A stretch of DNA of 64,000 bases from Amblyomma americanum (Eukaryota; Arthropoda; Arachnida; Ixodida; Ixodidae), in NCBI RefSeq assembly GCF_052857255.1, contig NC_135497.1:192976530-193040529 (forward strand), written 5' to 3'. A program made the translations under genes and the position numbers. Positions 60,801-64,000 of the stretch are shown piece by piece. A model generated the notes under the pieces. It was not told the DNA's origin, ran no database searches, and worked only from the letters and a program-made list of their open reading frames with translations. How positions within the stretch are numbered: position 1 is the stretch's first letter; each line of letters begins with the position of its first letter.

Positions 60801-61033
60801 GCGCGGCACCCGGGCTGGGACCCGTGGTGCTGCGGCCGCGCCGTTCGTCGCTGGATTCCGGCGGCGGCGCCGCGCGCCGGCAAGACCCGCCAGACTCGTC
60901 CAAGTCGTCGCGCAGCTCGTCTCGCAGCTCCTCGGACTGCGCCGAGACCGCCAGCGTCCACAGCGCCAACTTCGTCACTGTCAACCTAGACGACGTGACG
61001 CAGTCGCCCGGCAGCAGCGCCCTGCCGTCGTGA
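29981..61033 (+). CDS. Four-TM MARVEL-domain protein, five-exon gene (289 aa)
   Basis: Joined exons 29981-30026, 51078-51175, 53941-54150, 59192-59290 and 60617-61033 give 870 nt including the stop, with matching phases (1, 0, 0, 0) and GT-AG borders. The protein has a 43-residue cytosolic N-terminus and TM1 from GIFQIVEMVLGLVAFICAES. A Cys-bearing loop (AECRGAFNCAPPGC) follows. TM2 lies about 82-102, TM3 121-141 (CLYLLITTLLYFFADAFMIA) and TM4 152-170 (VLGVAALAAYCVQLALLAAE). A 119-residue Ser/Arg/Pro-rich tail completes it. Topology and the start of TM1 match the MARVEL family (CMTM, MAL/plasmolipin, insect singles-bar), which acts in membrane trafficking and junctions. The substrate or partner is unknown, and I cannot place it in one subfamily. 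Introns total about 30 kb and are filled with repeats. Confidence 0.85.
30027..33437. other. MARVEL intron 1, 5' part; nothing firm
   Basis: No exon is recognised. A TATA-like 'ggggtataagagg' (32623-32635) is followed by G-rich and TTG-repeat sequence; no gene follows it. Long overlapping frames at 31.8-32.6 kb on both strands reflect high GC only. Confidence 0.4.
33438..33645 (+). repeat. About four tandem ~51-bp units
   Basis: The block 'ttcactcacagtataac' recurs at 33501 and 33552, with weaker copies near 33449 and 33604, giving a period of 51-52 bp. Units share 'atctatgcacacattcactc'. Copies are diverged. Confidence 0.65.
33761..33862 (+). repeat. SINE body fragment
   Basis: 'catttctatggaggcggaat', then 'gaacccagttgatcgaaagt', match the Ruka body; the head and end are missing. 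A head-like fragment ('gactcagtggctacggagtc') lies separately at 33270. Confidence 0.5.
34463..34726 (+). repeat. Ruka-type SINE with 14-bp target-site duplication
   Basis: acatttcctcaagc at 34463-34476 and 34713-34726 flanks a 236-bp SINE with intact head, B-box 'gggttcgatcccggcc', body and 'gggacgttaaactccgataa' end. The perfect duplication and low divergence point to a young insertion in MARVEL intron 1. Confidence 0.95.
34727..35902. other. Non-coding, with a G-run at 34978-35025
   Basis: A G-rich block contains runs of 15, 6 and 6 G on the + strand and could form a quadruplex; long homopolymers are also prone to assembly error. Nothing else was recognised. Confidence 0.45.
35903..36913 (+). 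pseudogene. 5'-truncated RTE LINE fragment
   Basis: It aligns with the full element from about 27212 onward: YIAFLDYEKAFDSVETSAVM, then LLFADDIAFLSHSGDELQIM and ILTYGVDTWRLTKSVQLKLW. Frames are broken near 36005 and 36150. It ends in 'gtcaggctgatgatgg' without a clear target-site duplication. 5' truncation is typical of LINE integration. Confidence 0.88.
36914..37653. other. Non-coding, nothing firm
   Basis: AT-rich, with 'gaagtgaagcttcgattgta' near 37496 resembling the ends of the following TIR element. No gene. Confidence 0.35.
37735..37997 (+). promoter_or_regulatory. Three tandem 88-bp repeats, each with a TGACGTCA (CRE) site
   Basis: Units start at 37735, 37823 and 37911 and are nearly identical. 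Each contains gagtgacgtcacgcgg, whose core TGACGTCA is the full palindromic CREB/ATF site. The array ends 6 bp before the ATG at 38004. Placement immediately upstream of a frame suggests promoter or enhancer function; binding is inference. Confidence 0.75.
38004..38222 (+). CDS. 72-codon frame inside the TIR element
   Basis: It starts MEEDPEVVAWELAQKQRRYE, then KCKARQAAETPE. The N-terminal part is charged and helix-prone and resembles the R-x-AAETPE repeat units of STPR-type proteins seen in arthropod genomes, but only one unit is present. The remainder (CVAATSTAACYYSDHRAIFM to the stop) shows no domain. A leader with three CRE sites precedes it. It could be a shortened element-encoded protein or a chance frame. 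Confidence 0.4.
   Translation: MEEDPEVVAWELAQKQRRYEKCKARQAAETPEYCVAATSTAACYYSDHRAIFMALQKVQDIVFIEEVEIKRF
38362..41899. other. MARVEL intron 1, middle; nothing recognised
   Basis: Poly-T runs and AT-rich tracts without exon-like or repeat signatures that I could place. Confidence 0.35.
41900..42720. promoter_or_regulatory. GC/CpG-rich island in intron 1
   Basis: About 800 bp with dense CpG (for example gtcgcagcgcgcgcgttgag near 41910), sharply different from AT-rich flanks. Long frames on both strands (up to 179 codons) follow from composition and show no domain. It could be an alternative promoter of the MARVEL gene or of an unannotated transcript. No TATA or clear start is seen. Confidence 0.4.
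42721..45484. other. Non-coding, nothing firm
   Basis: Includes G-run 42957-42974 and a GA microsatellite near 44635-44652. A 262-codon minus-strand frame at 44464-45252 lacks any recognisable domain or codon signal and is treated as chance. Confidence 0.4.
45485..45687. repeat. Perfect 58-bp inverted repeat with 87-nt spacer
   Basis: 45485-45542 is the exact reverse complement of 45630-45687 (arms contain 'gaaggaagccaacagtcacc' and 'aaggtgcattggggaatgtc'). The spacer 45543-45629 is AT-rich. RNA from either strand would form a long perfect hairpin. No coding frame is present and no target-site duplication is obvious beyond nearby TA repeats. Confidence 0.95.
46163..46290. mobile_element. Small fold-back (MITE-like) element
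   Basis: The left arm around 46163-46203 ('gaaccagcgcaacggcacga') and the right arm 46252-46290, read in reverse complement ('gaaccagcgcaatggcgcga'), match imperfectly over about 40 bp around a 48-bp centre. Non-coding. Confidence 0.6.
46457..46705 (+). repeat. tRNA-derived SINE, second family
   Basis: Head 'gcggtggcctagtagtttta' (A-box) with B-box 'gggttcgatcc' near 46507-46517, then a body unrelated to Ruka ('cctggcctggtgctcggcta'), and an AATAAAA plus ATC-repeat end. The ATC/TGA-type tail suggests mobilisation by the RTE LINE. Confidence 0.75.
46776..46831 (+). repeat. (TTAT)n microsatellite, the A/T tail of a minus-strand LINE
   Basis: About 14 repeats of TTTA. On the minus strand it follows the 3' UTR of the LINE at 46832-50000 as (TAAA)n, a typical LINE tail. 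Confidence 0.9.
47261..47650 (-). pseudogene. LINE reverse transcriptase C-terminal piece
   Basis: Encodes DPSSQVKYLAYTSLIRPKLE, HACIIWDPFNKKHTDTLQRI and RFIYSYGRTDSCV, homologous to the + strand remnant at 2939-3279. Its upstream continuation lies beyond the nested Penelope-like fragment. Confidence 0.8.
47655..48190 (-). pseudogene. Nested Penelope-like element 3' fragment
   Basis: On the minus strand the frame gives AIHCSDCKDCYPLLNQTRIL, then YHGQRVREIWEGFIIHVKKI and CVSKPSLTLFPKEITLL. This is the C-terminal pattern of Penelope-like GIY-YIG endonuclease polyproteins. The end 47660-47760 has 'gaaacagcgcacaggacggg' and 'gacaggacgagcgctgactg', shared with the 21.5-kb copy. It sits inside the CR1-like LINE, so it inserted later. 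Confidence 0.6.
49500..49990 (-). pseudogene. LINE endonuclease remnant
   Basis: The frame 49812-49570 contains KHKIIISGDFNLPGMDFEHL (catalytic GDFN block). Upstream frames read DDIIPPSYKMYPWDPPMRSG, matching the loop before GGVA in CR1-type endonucleases. Interrupted by several stops. Confidence 0.7.
50108..50580 (+). repeat. Minisatellite-like repeat related to 16.2 kb, split by a word cluster
   Basis: Leader 'gtcgtagtcgtcggcgtaac' (50129-50148) matches that at 16266. Units 'cgccacctggaaggcggctc', then 'agaagatcccagagggtgac', occur at 50170-50245 and, diverged, at 50486-50575 ('gaaggtggctgccaagtgaa'). Between them lies the TCTATAG cluster. Confidence 0.6.
50250..50475. repeat. Cluster of TCTATAG/CTATAGAC words
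   Basis: About 225 bp hold more than a dozen near-copies of a self-complementary word (tctatag, atagactg, gtctatag, tctata) in both orientations at irregular spacing. It has the same architecture as the CCAGTTGG cluster at 824-1131 but a different word. Numerous nested hairpins are possible. Non-coding. Confidence 0.75.
50581..51077. other. MARVEL intron 1, 3' end
   Basis: Ends in a strong pyrimidine tract (ttgtttttgtttttcattcc) and acceptor cag at 51075-51077. Nothing else is seen. Confidence 0.6.
51078..51175 (+). CDS. MARVEL gene exon 2
   Basis: Two bases complete Asp, then MGKPSEEDSATKIQANVGYA and KSRDGIFQIVEM. Donor gtgaga follows at 51176. GIFQIVEM runs straight into VLGLVAF of exon 3, the canonical start of MARVEL TM1. 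The Met at its start might serve as an alternative initiator. Confidence 0.88.
51176..52706. other. MARVEL intron 2, 5' part; nothing recognised
   Basis: No further exon or named repeat before the SINE at 52707. Confidence 0.4.
52707..52971 (+). repeat. Ruka-type SINE with 13-bp target-site duplication
   Basis: gctacagttatcc at 52707-52719 and 52959-52971 flanks a full-length 239-bp SINE (52720-52958) with head, B-box and 'gtaaacccccataaacaaca' end. Young-looking; in MARVEL intron 2. Confidence 0.95.
53130..53406 (+). repeat. tRNA-headed SINE variant with 14-bp target-site duplication
   Basis: ccttccgaacgata (53130-53143) and ccttccgaaagata (53393-53406) agree at 13 of 14 positions around a 249-bp SINE. 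It carries the variant end 'cccacgcgtcgctccgggac', as at 16.1 kb, defining a subfamily. Confidence 0.9.
53407..53940. other. MARVEL intron 2, 3' end
   Basis: Ends at acceptor cag 53938-53940. An earlier in-frame acceptor at 53891-53892 (tttgccccag) would add 16 codons (GPDGFWPDPSRLAGAQ). The shorter form joins TM1 without a gap and is preferred. Confidence 0.55.
53941..54150 (+). CDS. MARVEL gene exon 3 (TM1-TM2)
   Basis: Exactly 70 codons, phase 0-0, VLGLVAFICAESVAECRGAF through FFAIVSFASVIFTGAIFLAR to KFRPLA, donor gtaagt at 54151. Three Cys in the TM1-TM2 loop could form an extracellular disulfide. Very GC-rich compared with flanking introns. Confidence 0.93.
54151..56345. other. MARVEL intron 3, 5' part; nothing recognised
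   Basis: AT-rich and non-coding. A frame at 55367-55789 shows no domain and no splice signals. Confidence 0.4.
56346..56611 (+). repeat. Ruka-type SINE with 11-bp target-site duplication
   Basis: catttcacgag at 56346-56356 and 56601-56611 flanks a 244-bp SINE ending in an (AACC)n-like tail. Close to the copies at 34.5 and 52.7 kb. Confidence 0.95.
56612..57661. other. MARVEL intron 3; nothing firm
   Basis: A frame at 56672-57091 (139 codons) has no recognisable domain. Otherwise non-coding. Confidence 0.35.
57662..57788 (+). mobile_element. Second copy of the GAAGCGAAAAGCTTC-end element, left part
   Basis: Starts tgaagcgaaaagcttcacta and continues with one unit like the 88-bp repeat, including gagtgacgtcacgcacggcg (CRE core). 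It runs into the CT microsatellite; no matching right end was found. Confidence 0.65.
57789..57858 (+). repeat. (TC)n microsatellite
   Basis: About 35 perfect TC dinucleotides. Confidence 0.98.
57958..58083 (+). repeat. SINE extra-tail module without head
   Basis: 'ctttacggcgcggttcgagt', then 'tactgtgccatttcctttct', parallel the tail of the long SINE at 62985-63115. No tRNA head or Ruka body precedes it here. Confidence 0.65.
58084..58617. other. Non-coding, nothing recognised
   Basis: No repeat or exon signal. Confidence 0.35.
58618..58750. mobile_element. Fold-back element with ~50-bp arms
   Basis: 'gtgtaaaacagcgcaaaaag', then 'gagggaccagaaaaacaaag', on the left is imperfectly reverse-complementary to 58701-58750. 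The word 'aaacagcgc' also begins the Penelope-like 3' ends at 21.5 and 47.7 kb, so it may be two such ends in inverted orientation. Confidence 0.65.
58751..59191. other. MARVEL intron 3, 3' end
   Basis: Pyrimidine-rich sequence ending at acceptor cag 59189-59191. Nothing else is seen. Confidence 0.5.
59192..59290 (+). CDS. MARVEL gene exon 4 (TM3)
   Basis: 33 codons, phase 0-0: ECLYLLITTLLYFFADAFMI then AYHGNRLGYQCAA; donor gtaagt at 59291. Matches MARVEL TM3 plus the second loop with its Cys. Confidence 0.93.
59291..60616. other. MARVEL intron 4; nothing recognised
   Basis: AT-rich; ends in acceptor tttggcag at 60609-60616. Confidence 0.5.
60617..61033 (+). CDS. MARVEL gene exon 5 (TM4 and cytosolic tail)
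   Basis: 138 codons plus TGA at 61031-61033. TM4 is VLGVAALAAYCVQLALLAAE, followed by a long low-complexity tail: Pro/Gly-rich, then SSKSSRSSSRSSSDCAETAS and NFVTVNLDDV near the end. The Ser/Arg cluster suggests phosphorylation; that is inference. Extreme GC creates long shadow frames on other strands. Confidence 0.92.
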   Translation: MLGVAALAAYCVQLALLAAEAPLGRLLPFRGASAQSAPGATKEDNASQLSWEPPAGVEDADGAAPGLGPVVLRPRRSSLDSGGGAARRQDPPDSSKSSRSSSRSSSDCAETASVHSANFVTVNLDDVTQSPGSSALPS

Positions 61034-61885
61034 ATCGCGCAGCTAGCGCCCATCGGCCGCCTCCAACAACAACAGGGTGCCTTACTATCTGGAACGCTGT
61101 GATACACCGGCCCGAGGCTCCGGGGTGGCGCGCAATCTACGTGTATACTCATAGCGCGTGTGCGTTCCGCTTAAGCGTTTCCGTCCCAACTGGTCCACGT
61201 AGCCTCCTGATGCATGTGCGAGTGCTACAGGGCCGGAAGTTTCGAGACGGCCGAGAGCGGCTTTCGTTTGTGTCGAGATGAACGCGAATATTAAGTCACT
61301 GTGTGCTGAGGCTTGTTGTAATTGTGCCCTGTGTGAATCATCTGACGCAGCCTAAGCGGTACCAGCGATTTTATTATAGGCTGTTAGCACGTAAGCTCCA
61401 ATATGCGACTGGCTTACATCCGTGTGCTGGCCGATTACCACAGCCAGCGTGACAACTGAAACCCCTACCAGTCATTGAGAGACCTTACGAGCAAACAGCT
61501 TTGCGAATTTGGTCCCCACACTATTTCGGCTTGCGGTATTACTCGTGAACAGAAGGTCTTACACTGGCTACTGTTCTATTGCAAGACGCGTGACTGTGTA
61601 TAGCGCGAAAAGCACTCGTCGCTGTGTGATGGGCTTGCACGTGCGGGCCTGTGCTACCCAAAGATAGCTGTTTTTTAGTGTTGCCTCGTGTTACACGGCA
61701 TGGTAAGCGGATTCAGCTGGTCGTATTTTGAGCAACACGGTCTGCATGCTAGCGTGACATTTTGCCTGACTGTTCAATTATTTGATGTCTTTATGTCTGG
61801 CTGAACATGCTTATTTCATGTATCCGTGCATTGTGTTTGAGTAAGCACAACGAACTTTGAACAATAAAGTAAACGTTTTGCAACG
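61034..61885 (+). other. MARVEL gene 3' UTR
   Basis: Non-coding downstream of the stop. AATAAA at 61863-61868 is the first canonical signal, followed within 20 bp by 'gttttgcaacgagcgtg', a plausible cleavage region. UTR of about 850 nt. Confidence 0.65.
61863..61868 (+). terminator. Polyadenylation signal AATAAA
   Basis: Canonical hexamer 830 nt after the MARVEL stop codon on the coding strand. Confidence 0.65.
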
Positions 61886-62789
61886 AGCGTGCAGACAAAA
61901 CACTCTAATACACGTGCGTGTGTGGCATACATGAAACAATTACCTTTGAAAAGGAACTAAATTACATTTCTAGTTACCTTTCTAGAAAACGCACGAATTG
62001 TAGTTAAATTGCATTAGCGATTACTGCTGGCAAAAAGTATTGCATTACATTACAACTGCTTCCAAGAAATAGTGCAATTACTTTAAAATTACTTTTCAGT
62101 ACACAGAGCAAAAGAGAGGCAAACCTAATGCACACATTCCTCGGTCTTCCCGCCAGATTCCGTCCGAGCAAACTGTTCCTACAAAACAAAGCACAAGAAT
62201 GGCCGAACACTCACGAGCGGCGAACTCAACACCTTGACGCCCGGAGCTGAGACGCCTCCACCGTTAGACGTCTGATGCAGGTTATTTATTGCCCCGCTGG
62301 TCTCAGGAATCGACCTCGGCAGCCTGCGCTCGGTAATGTTCACGCCGTTCACCCTCGCGCACCGCTCTGCCCTTTGCCGGACTAACCTTTTTTCGGAGTG
62401 CCTCGGCGCACTTTCGACTGTAGCTCTGAACCGGGGCGTGCGCCACCTGCCCCTTCGGCGCCACAAGCATCTTGCTGCTTGGGGGAGGCTCGCGAAATAT
62501 GGACTCTGTTGTGCTTTTCACCTATAAAGTATCTTACTGCTATTACTTGCACCGGGCTCTGGCAAAACTGCATAGGGTCGCCATTTAGCGGGAAGGATGC
62601 AGCAATCCCCCGTTTCTGCCTAAACGGCAACGTTTCGTAATTACTGCCCGGTCCTTCCGAGGGCATCGCACGCCAAACCACCGGGCCCGAGCGTCACCAT
62701 CAATTATCGGCAGCGGCAAACGTGGCCTCAGCGAAGCCACGGAAATACCCCCCCCCCCCCCTTTCCTCGGAGACTGCGAGTTCGGGAGA
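61886..62789. other. Intergenic; nothing recognised
   Basis: No gene. A run of C lies at 62749-62762. Confidence 0.4.
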
Positions 62790-63123
62790 AAAGGTGCACC
62801 CGCCGCGGTGGCTCAGTGGTTAGGGCGCTCGACTACTGATCCGGAGTTCCCGGGTTCGAACCCGACCGCGGCGGCTGCGTTTTTATGGAGGAAAAACGCT
62901 AAGGTGCCCGTGTGCTGTGCGGTATCAGTGCACGTTAAAGATCCCCAGGTGGTCGAAATTATTCCGGAGCCCTCCACTACGGCACTTCACTCTTCCTTTC
63001 TTCTTTCACTCCCTCCTTTATCCCTTCCCTTACGGCGCGGTTCAGGTGTCCAACGATATATGAGACAGATACTGCGCCATTTCCTTTCCCCCAAAACCAA
63101 CTATTATTAATTATTAAAGGTGC
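62790..63123 (+). repeat. Long SINE: tRNA head, Ruka body and extra tail
   Basis: aaaggtgc at 62790-62797 and 63116-63123 flanks a 318-bp unit. It has the usual head and first half of the Ruka body, then switches at about 62985 to 'cttcactcttcctttcttct', 'cttacggcgcggttcaggtg' and 'actgcgccatttcctttccc', ending in ATT repeats. The flanking duplication shows the combined unit moved as one. Confidence 0.8.
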
Positions 63124-63227
63124 GGAGAGGGGGAGGGAGGGCGTGCTCCTCTGCCATTTCTCCTGGTCGAGTTGCGCGGCCGAACCGGCTTCACACCGGT
63201 CGTCCCGAGAACCTGCTCCCCGGAGGA

Positions 63228-63446
63228 TTATGGCGCCCGGCTGCTGACCCGAAAGACGCTGGTTCGGTCCCGGCCGCGGCGGTCGCATTTCGATGGAGGC
63301 GAAATTCTAGAGGCCCGTGTACTGTGCGATGTCAGTGCACGTTAAAGAACCCCAGGTGGTCGAAATTATCCGGAGCCCTTCACTGCGGCGTCTCTCATTG
63401 CCTGAGTGGCTTTGGGACGTTAAACCCCCATAAAATAAAAAAATAC
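63228..63446 (+). repeat. Ruka-type SINE, slightly 5'-truncated
   Basis: Begins inside the head at 'ttatggcgcccggctgctga' and continues to 'gacgttaaacccccataaaa' with an A-rich end. The A-box is missing. Confidence 0.88.
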
Positions 63447-63500
63447 GCCGTCAACCGGTGAGACCCGCGGTAGTTTTTTTTTATTTCGCACACTAGCCAT

Positions 63501-63730
63501 AAAGGCATAATTTGCGTTCACTGTATACTAATTAAAGGAAATCATGTAATTGGTGTTACGACTCCTTCCCCAACCAAAATAAGCCGCCGAACACTGCGAA
63601 ATATCTCTGACAAAGGCATAATTTGGGTTCGCTGTATACTAATTAAAGGAAATCATGTAAATGGCATTAGTATTACGACTCCTTCCCCAACCCAAATATG
63701 CCGCCAAACACTCCGAAATATGTCTCTGAC
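63501..63730 (+). repeat. Two tandem ~111-119 bp units
   Basis: 'aaaggcataatttgcgttca' (63501) and 'aaaggcataatttgggttcg' (63612) start two near-identical units. The second has a small insertion (agtatt). Non-coding. Confidence 0.85.
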
Positions 63731-64000
63731 GAAGGCCAGAGCCCCCAGACATGCGGCGGGTTTGCCGTATAGGGATAGGTTCTCTCGGGGCGCTGCCCGA
63801 TAGCATCCGCCAAGTCTGGGCACGTTCATTTCAGACAAAAATTTGTAACTTTTAAGCCGTTGTGCGCCGTGTGGACCGCTTTTATAGATATTGCACTGAA
63901 CTGCAGTGGATGATACGACGACCGACGAGAACCGCCCAAACAAAACAGGCTGACTTCAGCCTTCGGACTTCATGCCACAAGTTATTCCGAACAAGAAAAT
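63731..64000. other. Non-coding edge
   Basis: No feature recognised. Confidence 0.35.

Noticed and set aside
60335..60961. 208-codon minus-strand frame opposite MARVEL exon 5
   Set aside because: Shadow of a very GC-rich exon; Arg/Ala/Gly-rich with no motif.

Overview
The window is animal nuclear DNA, most likely from a hard tick (Ixodida, probably a metastriate). The main evidence is at least a dozen copies of a tRNA-headed SINE matching the tick SINE known as Ruka, about 230 bp long. Several copies have clean target-site duplications. Split exons with GT-AG borders, RTE and CR1-like LINEs, Penelope-like remnants, an LTR element, MITE-like elements and a 100-N assembly gap (15503-15602) fit the same picture. 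No operons, CRISPR arrays or prokaryotic features are present.

Two host genes are supported, both on the + strand. (1) 1851-6829 holds parts of the first sugar-isomerase (SIS) region of glutamine:fructose-6-phosphate aminotransferase (GFAT). Two exons are clean and a third coding segment has weak splice sites. The rest of the enzyme was not found downstream. (2) 29981-61033 holds a five-exon, four-transmembrane MARVEL-domain gene. Its exons are 29981-30026, 51078-51175, 53941-54150, 59192-59290 and 60617-61033. Phases agree at every junction and predict 289 residues, with a polyadenylation signal at 61863-61868.

Nearly everything else is repeats. 1-6.9 kb: GFAT introns with a cluster of CCAGTTGG-like words, SINEs and a LINE tail. 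6.98-10.70 kb: a minus-strand Ty3/gypsy-type LTR element with integrase deleted. 12.3-24.7 kb: SINE variants, a GC-rich minisatellite, a Penelope-like 3' end, TIR elements and a 69-bp tandem repeat. 25.1-28.3 kb: a full-span but coding-dead RTE LINE with an 11-bp target-site duplication and a tRNA-like 5' end. 30-54 kb: introns of the MARVEL gene holding an RTE fragment, a TIR element with three tandem CRE-bearing 88-bp repeats, a perfect 58-bp inverted repeat, a CR1-like LINE interrupted by a Penelope-like fragment, and a cluster of TCTATAG words. 54-64 kb: the last MARVEL exons, more SINEs (one with an extra tail), a CT microsatellite and tandem repeats.

The two genes show no functional link; they are neighbours in a repeat-dense landscape. 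The least conventional structures are the two dispersed-word clusters, the tRNA-like head on an autonomous LINE, the CRE-repeat TIR element and the long perfect palindrome.
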